Shown here piece after piece: positions 52,879 to 61,933 of a stretch of 64,000 nt of DNA. Made by a program: the position numbers and the translations under genes. Within the stretch, counting starts at the first letter, position 1; every line of letters begins with the position of its first letter. This DNA comes from WHTI01 sp963756365. GTDB taxonomy: Bacteria > Actinomycetota > CADDZG01 > WHSQ01. The DNA lies in contig CAVWNF010000003.1 of the NCBI GenBank assembly GCA_963756365.1, positions 992,001-1,056,000 of the forward strand, in the 5' to 3' direction. Below the pieces are notes generated by a model. The model was not told where the DNA came from and did not search any database. It was given only the letters and a program-made list of their open reading frames with translations.

Positions 52879-54924
52879 TTGTCGAACAAAAGGTTGCTTG
52901 CCCTCGCCGGAATCGTCGTTCTCACCATGGGGGCGCTCGTCCTGGGCCCCGTCGCGGCGGGTCCGAAGTGCACGAAGAAGGGCACTAAAGGGAACGACAC
53001 CCTCGTCGGAGGCCCCGGCAGAGACGTCATCTGTGGGTTGGGGGGCAATGACAAGCTGATCGGCTTCGGAGGTAACGATGTTCTTCTCGGAGGTCCCGGC
53101 AACGACATCCTGTTGGGTGGCGATGGTGACGACACGCTGCGTGGCGAGGATGGCAACGACTACATCGCCGCCTCTAACGGGAACGACAAGGCTTATGGCG
53201 ACGCGGGTAACGACAACATCCTCGGCCAGGACGGCAACGATCTCCTGAAGGGCGGTGCGGGTGTCGATTTCATCGCAGGGGACACGAGTGGGTCCGGCAA
53301 CGATGAGATCTATGGCGACGACGGTGACGACTACCTGTTCGGGATGGAAGGCAAAGACAAGATGTATGGGGGAGCAGGGCGCGATCTCCTGGACGGCGGT
53401 GGGAAGGATGACTGTCCTCGACGGCGGAGCTGACGGCGACTCGGTTGAGGGCGATACCGGGAACGATCGCGTCTTCGGCGGCGATGGCAACGACACGGTG
53501 ACCGGCGGGATCGGCGACGACATGGTCTTCGGTGGGCCGGGAACGACTCCGTGAACGGCCTCGATGGTGTCGACGAAGTGAATGGTGATGACGGAGACGA
53601 CCGCGTCCAGGGCGGACCCGGCAACGACGTGATGGACGGCGGGCTCGGCAACGACGTGCTCTCGGGCCAAGCCGGGAATGACGAGATGTACGGCGACGAC
53701 GGCGACGACACGCTCGACGGTGGCCTGGACAAGGACTCGATGTTCGGTGGAGCCGGCAATGACCGCATGACCGGAGGCAAGGCGGACGACGATCTCCGTG
53801 GGGAGGACGGCGACGACTATCTCTCCGGCCAGATCTCGAACGATTCGAGCTATCCGGTGGTCCGGGCAACGACATCCTCCACGGAGGACAAGGCGCCGAC
53901 GATCAGTCCGGGGGCCCAGGTGACGACTTCGCGTACGGCGGTTCGGGTGGTGATGTGCTGAACGGTGACGCTGGGAACGACATCCTCATGGATGGTTCGA
54001 TCGACGGCGGCGACGGGATCGATGCTTGTACGTCTGGATCAAACTGCGAGTCGGATGGAACCGGCGTTCCTTACGTTGGCGGCGAGTACGACCCGTTCGG
54101 GTGTACCCAGGTGGGGACGACCGGCAACGACATCCTGTTCGCGACCGGCAACCAGGTCGTCTGCGGAGGTGCAGGTAACGACATCATCATCGGCACGGGC
54201 AATGCGAACGACGATGTACGGCAACGAGGGCAACGATGTCCTGTTCGGTGGCGGCGGGGGTGACACCCTCGATGGCGGGGACGGCCTCGATCTCCTGGAC
54301 GGAGAGGACGGCAACGACACTCTGTTCGGGGGTGCGGGAGATGACGAGTTGTCTGATTCCCTCGGCACTGGAGACCTCAATGGCGGCGCTGACGACGACA
54401 TGATCTTCGCCGGGTCTGCTGGGGACAAGATCCGGGGCGATGACGGCAACGACTACGTGGACGCAGGTGCGGGGAATGATGATGTGAATGGCGGAGATGG
54501 CGACGACTCACTCTTCCTGAGCAACGGGGATGATGTCGCTGATGGCGGGACCGGATCCGATTTCATCTATGGCGAGACCGAGGATGATGTCCTGCGCGGC
54601 GGGGACGGGGACGACTTCCTCGAGGGCGGTGGAAGCGATGACAAGATGTATGGAGACGCCGGTAACGACATGATCGAGGGCAACATCGGAAAGGACTTCG
54701 CCGACGGCGGCGGGGGCCACGATGTCTCCTTCGGCAACGACTCCGATGATGAGTTGAGAGGCGGAGGCGGGAACGATGCCCTGTTCGGGGGGCCAGGAGC
54801 AGACACCATCTATGGGGGTGGGGGAGCAGACTCCCTGCAAGGCGGATTCCAAGTCGACAAGCAGTTCGGTCAGAAGGGAAAGGACGCCTGCCCGTCCCCG
54901 CCGAACGAGAAGTGCAAACCATAG
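52879..54924 (+). CDS. RTX-type calcium-binding repeat protein (five or more frame breaks)
   Basis: Secreted protein of about 680 residues made of hemolysin-type nonapeptide repeats. TTG start with AAAGGA upstream; signal peptide LLALAGIVVLTMGALVLGPV, then KGTKGNDTLVGGPGRD. Dozens of GGxGxDxLx units bind calcium in a parallel beta-roll. Frame changes fall near 53408, 53545, 53860, 53950 and 54215; reading across them gives continuous repeats (for example GNDILHGGQGADDQSGGPGD in the skipped part at about 53870-53930). A non-repeat island with Cys pairs (DACTSGSNCESD, FGCTQVG, VVCGGAGND) splits the repeats near 54030-54170. Ends KGKDACPSPPNEKCKP. No catalytic domain seen. Confidence 0.85.
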
Positions 54925-54956
54925 CTAGCGACTGACGAAGGGATGATCGGGAACCG

Positions 54957-55226
54957 ATGAAGAAACTCAAGCGGATCGTTGCAGCGGCACTCTTCGGCGT
55001 AACGGTCGCGGCTATCGCCCAAGAGTTGAGCAAACCCGAGGAGGAACGAGAATGGCACGGCACAGTCGGCGGGATGATCCCGTACGACTTCCGCCCACCG
55101 AGCCTCGAGCGCCTGAAAGAGTCGTGGTGGAATCCCGATGATGATCGGTTGCTGACCGGTCGTGCGTTCGGGGTGGGGTGGGCCGTGAACCTCGCTCGCG
55201 TTGTTCGTATGGTCCGGGAGACTTAA
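54957..55226 (+). CDS. DUF5808-like small protein
   Basis: 89 residues. N-terminal hydrophobic segment IVAAALFGVTVAAIAQEL, a charged stretch, then a conserved-looking block: MIPYDFRPPSLERLKESWWN, followed by PDDDRLLTGRAFGVGWAVNL. The WNPDD-R-L...GWGWxxN pattern matches actinobacterial DUF5808 proteins as I remember them. Function unknown. It follows the RTX gene by 32 bases and precedes a strong terminator, so the two may be co-transcribed. Confidence 0.6.
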   Translation: MKKLKRIVAAALFGVTVAAIAQELSKPEEEREWHGTVGGMIPYDFRPPSLERLKESWWNPDDDRLLTGRAFGVGWAVNLARVVRMVRET

Positions 55227-55241
55227 GCCTGAGATAACAAC

Positions 55242-55280
55242 GGAGGGGCGGGGGTATCTACCCCCGCCCCTCCTTTCCTT
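55242..55280. terminator. Strong bidirectional terminator
   Basis: Perfect 15-base-pair stem GGAGGGGCGGGGGTA with loop TC, followed by TTTCCTTT. It lies between the ends of convergent genes (stops at 55226 and 55293) and can serve both, though the T-rich side favours the plus strand. Confidence 0.85.
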
Positions 55281-55292
55281 TGTGAAGTGCTT

Positions 55293-57302
55293 CTAGACGT
55301 CTTCCTTGCGCGCGATGTGCACCAATGAGCCACCCATCGCCAGGAGCAGTAGCGCGACCATCAACATCATCCCGGGGTCGGCACCAGTGAACGGCAGCTC
55401 CGCGCTCTGATCCGCTGACGTACCGCCAGCGTGAGCGGTTGGCTCTCGTTCCTGAGGCCCGTCATCGAGGACCTCGGGTTCGTCGGTTCCCTCGTCCTCC
55501 GTGGCTCCTGCCTCGGTGCCGACCTCGCCCTCACCAGCGTCTCCTCCATCCGTTCCATCGATGATCTCGGGGAGAACCTCGGCATCTATGACGGTGGCGT
55601 CGTTGCTGATCTCGTCAGCTTCGGCATCGGTGTTGACATCGTTCAGATCGATGCACGCGATCGATGACCCTTCGGGACAGTCTGAGGGCACATCGACATG
55701 GGTCTCGTCATCGATGATGTATGTCTCCTCGCCACCCTGGTCGATCCCGACCACATAGGCGTCGCCCTCGGCGTCGGTGTCGCCCGGACGGGCGTGAGAT
55801 TCCGATTCCGAATGAAGGATCTCAAGGCCGAGGCCACAGTGGCCCGCGGCGTCGGTTCCACCCAGACATACGGTGGCGCCGTTCGAACTTTCGTACGCGT
55901 CTGACGAGTTGCCGGCCTTGTCGCGCTCTGAGCGACTGTGACTGTCGAGGACGGTCGCTCCCACGGGGCCATCGCAGCCACCAGCTGGTTGCGCCGCACC
56001 GGCTCCACCGAGGCAGGCACTGGCGCCGGCCGTATCGGACTCGCCGCGCGAAGAGTCGGCATCATCAGCTGAAGCTGCATACGCATAAAGGAGCGCGACG
56101 CAGACCGCTCCCCGGGTCGCCCCACAGGTTTCTCGCAGCAGTCCCGACTCGGACGAGCCTGAGCCGTCGCTCGATGTCGAGTGAGCCCCGATCACCTCGT
56201 GGCCATCCACGGCCAGCACGGTGGCGTCGGCGTCAGCTCCGTCATCATCGGCATGCGATGACGACCGCGACATGATCAGCAGTTCGTGACCCAGCACCTC
56301 GACCCGGACGACCTGGCCGGTCGCCGATGCCGAGCCACTGCCAGGGTGGTCGGTGTCGTTCGCCGGGGTACCACCCGAAGGCTCAGAGCCCTCACTGTTC
56401 GAGGATCCGGCATCCGGCAGGATGTTGAGTGCGTCCGGTTTCGAGAGCGACCCTTGCTCTTCCCCTTGAGCGTCGAGGCGGGCCAGGGTCGTGTCGCCGC
56501 TCGTTCTGTTGCCACGAGACTCAGAGGCGGAGTGGACGAGGACGATGCCAAGCCCGTCGCAGGAATGATCTGCGGTTTCCCCGCCGATGCACAAACGAAG
56601 CGCGTCTGAGTGATGTCCGGCGGTTCCATCCGAGCTTGCATCCGAACGGCTGTCGAGGACCCGCGCTCCGATCGGACCGCCGCAGTAATCGGCGGGTTCG
56701 GACTGGTCACCCGCTACGCAGAGGTAGATAACGTCGGCGGCGGAGCTAGCGGAGTTGCCGTCGGCGTCGTTCTGGGCGCTGCTCTCCGCGAACAGAACAT
56801 CGGCGCACAAGAGGCCACCTGTCACGCTGCACGTGAACCCGAGGGTGCCGAACCTGCTGCGATCTCTCCCGAGGCCCTCGTGTGAGGCATCGGTTCCGAT
56901 GATCTCGAATCCGAGCAGCGAAAGGAGGGTGGTCCCGGAAGACGACGACCCGTCCGATGAGTGTGCCTCGGTCCCAGCCACTTCGAGAACGTCGTGGCCC
57001 GCGACATCGACATCAACATTGCTGCCGGAAGCGGAAGCCCCGGTCCCAGATGAGTCTGTTTCGGAGCCCGCGATCTCAGCAACTGCGGATGTGACCTCGG
57101 CAACCGTTTCGGTCGTCGCTGTCGCGATCTCACTGGTGGAGCTCGAGGTCTTCTTACCTACGTTCTTCGTTACTTGGTCCGTCGTCCCTCCGAGAGGACT
57201 CCCGCCAGCTAGGGCACTGCCCTGCCAGAACAACATCGTGAGAGTAAGGACGAGAGCCGTCACTGCCCACGGTCGTTGAGTACGCGTCGCCGCCTTCAGC
57301 AT
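55293..57302 (-). CDS. LPFTG cell-wall anchored surface protein with two Cys-paired repeats
   Basis: 669 residues, intact. Signal peptide (VTALVLTLTMLFWQGSALAG), then a Ser/Asp-rich body containing two copies of a roughly 170-residue module, about residues 100-280 and 345-530. Each copy has GHDVLEVAG- or GHEVIGAHS-like openings, a CGATRGAVCVALLYA or CSVTGGLLCADVLFA pair, a CGGPIGARVLDSRS / CDGPVGATVLDSHS pair, and a CIGGETADHSCDGLGIVL / CLGGTDAAGHCGLGLEIL pair. The tail is very acidic and ends with LPFTG, a hydrophobic helix (MMLMVALLLLAMGGSLVHIA) and RKEDV, a sortase sorting signal. Function unknown; adhesion or surface coat is likely. Confidence 0.85.
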   Translation of the reverse strand: MLKAATRTQRPWAVTALVLTLTMLFWQGSALAGGSPLGGTTDQVTKNVGKKTSSSTSEIATATTETVAEVTSAVAEIAGSETDSSGTGASASGSNVDVDVAGHDVLEVAGTEAHSSDGSSSSGTTLLSLLGFEIIGTDASHEGLGRDRSRFGTLGFTCSVTGGLLCADVLFAESSAQNDADGNSASSAADVIYLCVAGDQSEPADYCGGPIGARVLDSRSDASSDGTAGHHSDALRLCIGGETADHSCDGLGIVLVHSASESRGNRTSGDTTLARLDAQGEEQGSLSKPDALNILPDAGSSNSEGSEPSGGTPANDTDHPGSGSASATGQVVRVEVLGHELLIMSRSSSHADDDGADADATVLAVDGHEVIGAHSTSSDGSGSSESGLLRETCGATRGAVCVALLYAYAASADDADSSRGESDTAGASACLGGAGAAQPAGGCDGPVGATVLDSHSRSERDKAGNSSDAYESSNGATVCLGGTDAAGHCGLGLEILHSESESHARPGDTDAEGDAYVVGIDQGGEETYIIDDETHVDVPSDCPEGSSIACIDLNDVNTDAEADEISNDATVIDAEVLPEIIDGTDGGDAGEGEVGTEAGATEDEGTDEPEVLDDGPQEREPTAHAGGTSADQSAELPFTGADPGMMLMVALLLLAMGGSLVHIARKEDV

Positions 57303-57469
57303 GATGGATCCCCTTTCTGCCTACCCGTCCCCTATGCGGGTGGCTGCCCGGCGCGCCCTCTGTCATGGGCGAAAGATGTCAATGGCACCGGTAAGTCGAG
57401 TTTGTCCCTTTCCGCACTCCCGCAAACTTGGGGGTTCCAGGGGCCTCCCGTGCATGCGAGCCTTACCCG
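57303..57469. other. Divergent region, LPFTG protein and GH114 gene
   Basis: On the LPFTG side, AAAGGGGA is the ribosome binding site and CTACCCG / CGGGTGG (about 57322-57344) can form a hairpin in the leader. I see no certain promoter for either gene. Confidence 0.35.
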
Positions 57470-58406
57470 GTGGAACTCGCACGGTGGATCCGGATCGTAG
57501 GAGTGGCGATCTTCGGCGTGGCCGTGGCGATGTCCCCTGCGACCGCCACGCCCGAAGACGCGGACGCTCTTCTTCCAGGATTCTCCAGGCACCCACGGGA
57601 GCCCTGCATTCTGCGATGGATGTGTGCTCCCTCCGAACGGTCGATTCCAGTACCAACTTTTGCCGTCCACGCGGGCGAGCTCGACTGGTGGGATCGATGT
57701 GGAAGTTGCAAGCAGACCCTTCGGCGGGGGTGAGAGGGTGGGTCCGCTCGTCTTCGACATCGATCTCTACGTCGATCCCGAAGTAGCAGGGGACGGCTCA
57801 GATCTGAACACCGAAGCGGTCGAAGCGATCCACGAGGTCGGGGGATACGCGGTCTGTTACGTGAGTGCCGGGTCGTGGGAACGGTGGAGGCCCGATGCCG
57901 GTGACTTCCCCCCGAAGGTCCGAGGTCGTAAGAACGGGTGGCCCGGGGAGCGGTGGCTGGACGTTCGACGGAGAGGGATCCTGTTGCCGTTGATGGAGGT
58001 GAGAGCGGATCGTTGCAGCGAAGCGGGTTTCGACGCGATCGAATGGGACAACGTCGATGGCTATACGAATCGGACCGGATTCCCCATCACGAGGGTGCAC
58101 CAGAAGCGCTTCGATCGTTCGCTCGCAAAGATCGCTCATGACCGGAATCTCGCGGTAGGGCTGAAGAACAACCTGGACCAGATCTCCAGCCTGATCGAGT
58201 ACTTCGACTTCGCCGTCAACGAACAGTGTGCGGAGTTCCGAGAGTGTTCGAGGTTGGATCCCTTCGTGGAGGCAGGTAAGCCCGTCTATCAGGTGGAGTA
58301 CGAGGGTCGCCGGGCGGACTTCTGCCCAGCGGCGATCCGTGCTGGGCGGATCGCGATCCTCAAGTCGCTGCAGCTTCGAGCCACGCCGTGGAGACCCTGT
58401 TCGTGA
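57470..58406 (+). CDS. GH114-family glycosidase, TIM barrel (one frame break)
   Basis: Family related to endo-alpha-1,4-polygalactosaminidase, which cuts galactosamine-rich exopolysaccharide. About 311 residues. GTG start; signal peptide IVGVAIFGVAVAMSPATATP. Near 57630 the frame changes and FQYQL continues the family pattern. VFDIDLYVDPEVAG, then AVCYVSAGSWERWRPDAGDF, GWPGERWLDVRRRGILLPLM, FDAIEWDNVDGYTNRTGFP, GLKNNLDQISSLIEYFDFAV, NEQCAEFRECSRLDPFVEAG and the final Cys in DFCP match GH114 closely, including the acidic residues of the active site. The gene overlaps the next by about 19 bases. Confidence 0.88.
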
Positions 58407-59824
58407 CCGCTGCTGATGTCGTAGTCGTGGGAGCGGGCCCCAACGGTCTGGCGGCCGCCGTGACCCTCGCTCGCGCTGGCGCGAACGTCACGGTTCTGGA
58501 GCGCGCCAACGAGATCGGAGGAGGAACGCGTTCGGCGGAACTGACCGAACCGGGATATGTCCACGACGTCTGCTCCGCCATCCATCCGCTCGTGCTCGCC
58601 TCACCATTCTTCCGCTCGTTGTCCCTCGAGGATGACGACCTGGAGATGGTTCACCCCCAGGTCCCGCTCGCGCAACCGCTGGACTACGGCCGCTCCGTGG
58701 CACTCCATCGTTCGGTCGCCGACACGGCGGACGGGCTCGGTGCAGACGGACGCGCCTACAAGCGGCTTATGGAACCGTTGGTCGAGGGTGCGGACGAACT
58801 CGTCGCCGACCTGCTCCGTCCGGTACGACTCCCGCGACATCCGATAGTCACCGGGCGTTTCGGCGTGCGTGGGATCCGCTCTGTCGTCGGTCTCGCGCGT
58901 CGGTTCGAGGGCGACGGCGCACGCGCGTTGTTCGGAGGTCTCGCTGCCCACTCGATGCTGCCACTGTCGTCTCCTCCGACGGCTGGGTTCGGTCTGCTAC
59001 TTGGCGTCCTCGCTCACGCGGTCGGGTGGCCCGCAGCGCGCGGTGGATCAGCTCAGATAGCGGCAGCTCTGGCCCGCTCAATGACCGCTCACGGGGGCCA
59101 GATCGAAACCGGGGTCGAGGTGGGGTCGCTCGCAGATCTTCCTCCGGCTGCCGCGTATGTGTTCGACGTCACCCCCGCGCAGTTGATCCGGATAGCCGGA
59201 CCGGACCTCCCTACCCGGTACGTTCGGGCACTCGGTCGGTTCCGCTACGGACCCGGGGTGTTCAAGATGGATTGGGCACTGAGCGGCCCGGTTCCGTGGA
59301 CGGACCCCCATAGCAGGGGGGCGGGGACCGTCCACGTAGGGGGAACCCTCGAGGAGATGGCGGCATCCGAGGCCACGGTGGTGGGCGGAGGGATACCCGA
59401 GAAGCCGTACGTCTTGGTCGCCCAGCAGAGCCTCTTCGACGATACGAGGGCACCAGATGGGGGCCACACACTATGGGCCTACTGCCACGTTCCGTCCGGC
59501 TCGGACGTCGACATGACCGATGCCATCGAGGATCAGATCGAGAGGTTCGCTCCGGGCTTCAGAGACGTGATCGTGGCCCGGGCGGTCCGAGGGCCTGCTG
59601 CTATTGAAGCCCACGATCCGAACTTCGTGGGTGGCGATATCAACTCCGGGATCCAGAACATCAAGCAGCACATCTTCCGCCCGGTGATCAGGCTGAATCC
59701 TTACTCCACTCCCAACCCGAAGATCTTCCTGTGCTCGTCATCTACCCCGCCGGGTGGTGGGGTGCACGGCATGTGCGGCTATCTAGCGGCCACCTCGGTC
59801 CTGCGACGACTTGCTCGTGGCTAG
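58388..59824 (+). CDS. FAD-dependent phytoene dehydrogenase-like oxidoreductase
   Basis: 478 residues, intact. N-terminal dinucleotide fold ADVVVVGAGPNGLAAAVTLA, LERANEIGGGTRSAELTEPG and, at the C-terminus, TPPGGGVHGMCGYLAATSVL, which completes FAD binding. This is the CrtI/PYROXD2-like group of FAD oxidoreductases. No other carotenoid genes are nearby, so pigment synthesis is not supported. GTG 58388 is used; GTG 58403 is an alternative that gives MTAADVVVVG. Confidence 0.85.
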   Translation: METLFVTAADVVVVGAGPNGLAAAVTLARAGANVTVLERANEIGGGTRSAELTEPGYVHDVCSAIHPLVLASPFFRSLSLEDDDLEMVHPQVPLAQPLDYGRSVALHRSVADTADGLGADGRAYKRLMEPLVEGADELVADLLRPVRLPRHPIVTGRFGVRGIRSVVGLARRFEGDGARALFGGLAAHSMLPLSSPPTAGFGLLLGVLAHAVGWPAARGGSAQIAAALARSMTAHGGQIETGVEVGSLADLPPAAAYVFDVTPAQLIRIAGPDLPTRYVRALGRFRYGPGVFKMDWALSGPVPWTDPHSRGAGTVHVGGTLEEMAASEATVVGGGIPEKPYVLVAQQSLFDDTRAPDGGHTLWAYCHVPSGSDVDMTDAIEDQIERFAPGFRDVIVARAVRGPAAIEAHDPNFVGGDINSGIQNIKQHIFRPVIRLNPYSTPNPKIFLCSSSTPPGGGVHGMCGYLAATSVLRRLARG

Positions 59825-59979
59825 CGGGCTCCTCTAGGGCCGGAGTCCACCCCGAGATTAGGTCGAACGCCGACATGTAGACCGTTCCTTCGTCCGATGC
59901 CGCGACCCCCAAGCGAGGGTCAGAGTGACCTACAGGGAGGCAGACCCTTCGGGGTACGTCTAGGGGAACGGATCGGCGC

Positions 59980-61765
59980 ATGACTGCAACCGAACGTAGA
60001 TCTACCGCATCGACCACGGCGCGCGGGGCTCTGGCGCTCGTCTCTCTCGCGGTGTGCCTGACCCTTGGTATCGCACTGGTGCCGGGAGATCGGGCTTCAG
60101 GTTCCGAGCGGCGCGTGTCTGTGATCGTTCGAGAGACCGGGCCCGGTTCAGGCCCCGAGCAAGCCGTCCAGGAGATGGGCGGATCCGTCGGACGCCATAT
60201 CGGTCTCATCAACGCATTCATCGCAGAGATCCCGGCGACGGGCATCGAGGTACTTGAGCGTCTCGACGAGGTCCACTCGGTCACTCCCGATGCTCCCGTG
60301 AAACTCAACGCTACGTCCGTGGACGGATACGAGCCCAAGAAGGACGACGGTTCGTGGGTGCAGACGGCCAAGGCGATCGGTGCGACCAAGATGTGGAAAG
60401 ACGGCTACACGGGCCAGGGCATCGATGTTGCCCTGATCGATTCGGGTGTGGCGCCGGTCGAAGGTCTGAACTCGGGGAACGTACTCGACGGGCCCGATCT
60501 GTCGTTCGAATCGCAGGCCGCTGACCTGATCCATCTCGATACCTATGGCCACGGAACGCACATGGCCGGCCTCATCGCAGGTCGGGACGCCGCGGTCGAC
60601 ATGACCGACACGAAAGGCCTTGAGAAGGCGGCCGAGGAGAACTTCGTGGGGATGGCCCCCGGGGCTCGACTCGTCAGCATCAAGGTGGCGTCCAGCGATG
60701 GCGCGACCGACGTCTCCCAGGTGATCGCCGCGATCGACTGGGTCGTGCAGCACGCTCACAGCGATGGCCTCGATATCCGCGTTCTCAACCTCTCGTTCGG
60801 AACCGATGGGGTGCAGTCGTACCTCCTCGACCCGCTGTCCTTCGCTGCAGAGATGGCGTGGCGTAAGGGGATCGTGGTTGCCGTCGCAGCCGGTAATGAG
60901 GGGTTCGGCAATCAGAAACTGAACAACCCCGCGTACGACCCGTACGTGCTCGCTGTCGGTGCGGTGGACATGCGCGGGAAGACGAGCGCGAAGGAAGCGG
61001 AGGTCTGCGACTTCTCGAGCGTCGGAAACGCCACCCGCACGACCGACGTCGTGGCCCCCGGCCGCTCGATCGTGAGCCTGCGCGATCCCGGCTCTCGGAT
61101 CGACCAGGACCACCCGAACGCGCGACGCGGCTCGTCCCGATTCTTCAAAGGAAGCGGAACCTCGCAGGCCGCGGCTATCACCTCGGGTGGAGCCGCACTG
61201 CTCTTGAGCCAGGACCCCAGCCTCACGCCGGATCAGGTCAAGGGCCTGTTGATGGAGACCGCCGACGAGGTCAAGCGCTCGCCCCGGATCACCGTTGGCT
61301 CTGGGCTGATCGACCTCCAAGAGGCGTCCAAGCGTTTGACTGAGATCTCCAAGAAGGGCCCGATCCCGGCCTACACGCAATCGCACCCCGTATCCACGGG
61401 GTGGGGGTCGCTCGAGTTGGCCCGCGGTTCGGTGCACGTCCTCGACAAAGGGAAGCTGCTCAAGGGAGAGGCCGACATCTTCGGAGCCTGGGACGGACGC
61501 TCCTGGACATCAGCCGCCATGCTCGGTCGATCGTGGACCAATGGTGACTGGAACGGGCGCTCGTGGACCGGAGACTCCTGGACACGGACGCTCTTGGACC
61601 GGCCGTTCGTGGACCGGAGACTCGTGGGCCGGACGCTCGTGGACAGGCCGCTCGTGGACCGGGCGTTCATGGTCGGGCTCCGGGTGGACCGGTGGAGATT
61701 GGGGGACAGCGGGACTGTCCGGGAAGTGGTCGGGGGCCGCATGGTCGAGTTCGATGTGGAAGTGA
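59980..61765 (+). CDS. S8 (subtilisin-like) protease with Trp-rich C-terminal repeats (one frame break)
   Basis: Secreted serine protease, about 594 residues. Signal peptide ALALVSLAVCLTLGIALVPG; an inhibitor-like prodomain (VIVRETGPGSGPEQAVQEMG); the catalytic domain has Asp in VALIDSGVAPV, His in GHGTHMAGLIAG and Ser in FKGSGTSQAAAITSGGAALL, where the usual GTSMAxP is GTSQAAA. After residue about 500 comes a tail of GRSWTG / GDSWTG repeats. Near 61585 one added base breaks the frame; read across it the repeats continue (AGRSWTGRSWTGRSW) and end WSGAAWSSSMWK with a stop at 61763-61765. The uncorrected frame runs on to 61896 with unrelated sequence. Confidence 0.9.
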
Positions 61766-61933
61766 CCCTCATCGGAGCCCAGATTCGGGACTATCGACCC
61801 CGGTTATCCGTCGAAGGTCGGATGCGCGGGGCCGAAAGGACGGTTCAAGGTAGGAACCGGCGATCCACTCAGGAACGGCCGTCCCACGGTCGATAGGAAA
61901 TGGAACCCTTAACGAGTGGACGGTGGGGAGCGT

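Noticed and set aside
52879..54924. Repeat array resembling CRISPR
   Set aside because: The periodicity is of GGxGxDxLx codons in an open frame, without identical repeats and spacers, and no cas genes are present. No CRISPR array was seen in the window.
57303..57469. c-di-GMP or c-di-AMP riboswitch in the leader of the LPFTG gene, also checked at 49858-50145
   Set aside because: Hairpins exist, but conserved core bases of the known riboswitch classes could not be placed.
58388..59824. Carotenoid biosynthesis gene
   Set aside because: The CrtI-like fold is broad; no crtB, crtE or other pigment genes occur in the window.
59742..60389. Minus-strand ORF over the gap before the S8 protease
   Set aside because: A short part (59830-59940) looks protein-like, but most of it is antisense to the S8 prodomain and the end of the oxidoreductase. 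No start site or homology that I recognise.
60148..61437. 429-codon open frame antisense to the S8 protease
   Set aside because: Covers the catalytic domain of a clear protease on the other strand; composition is that of a shadow frame.
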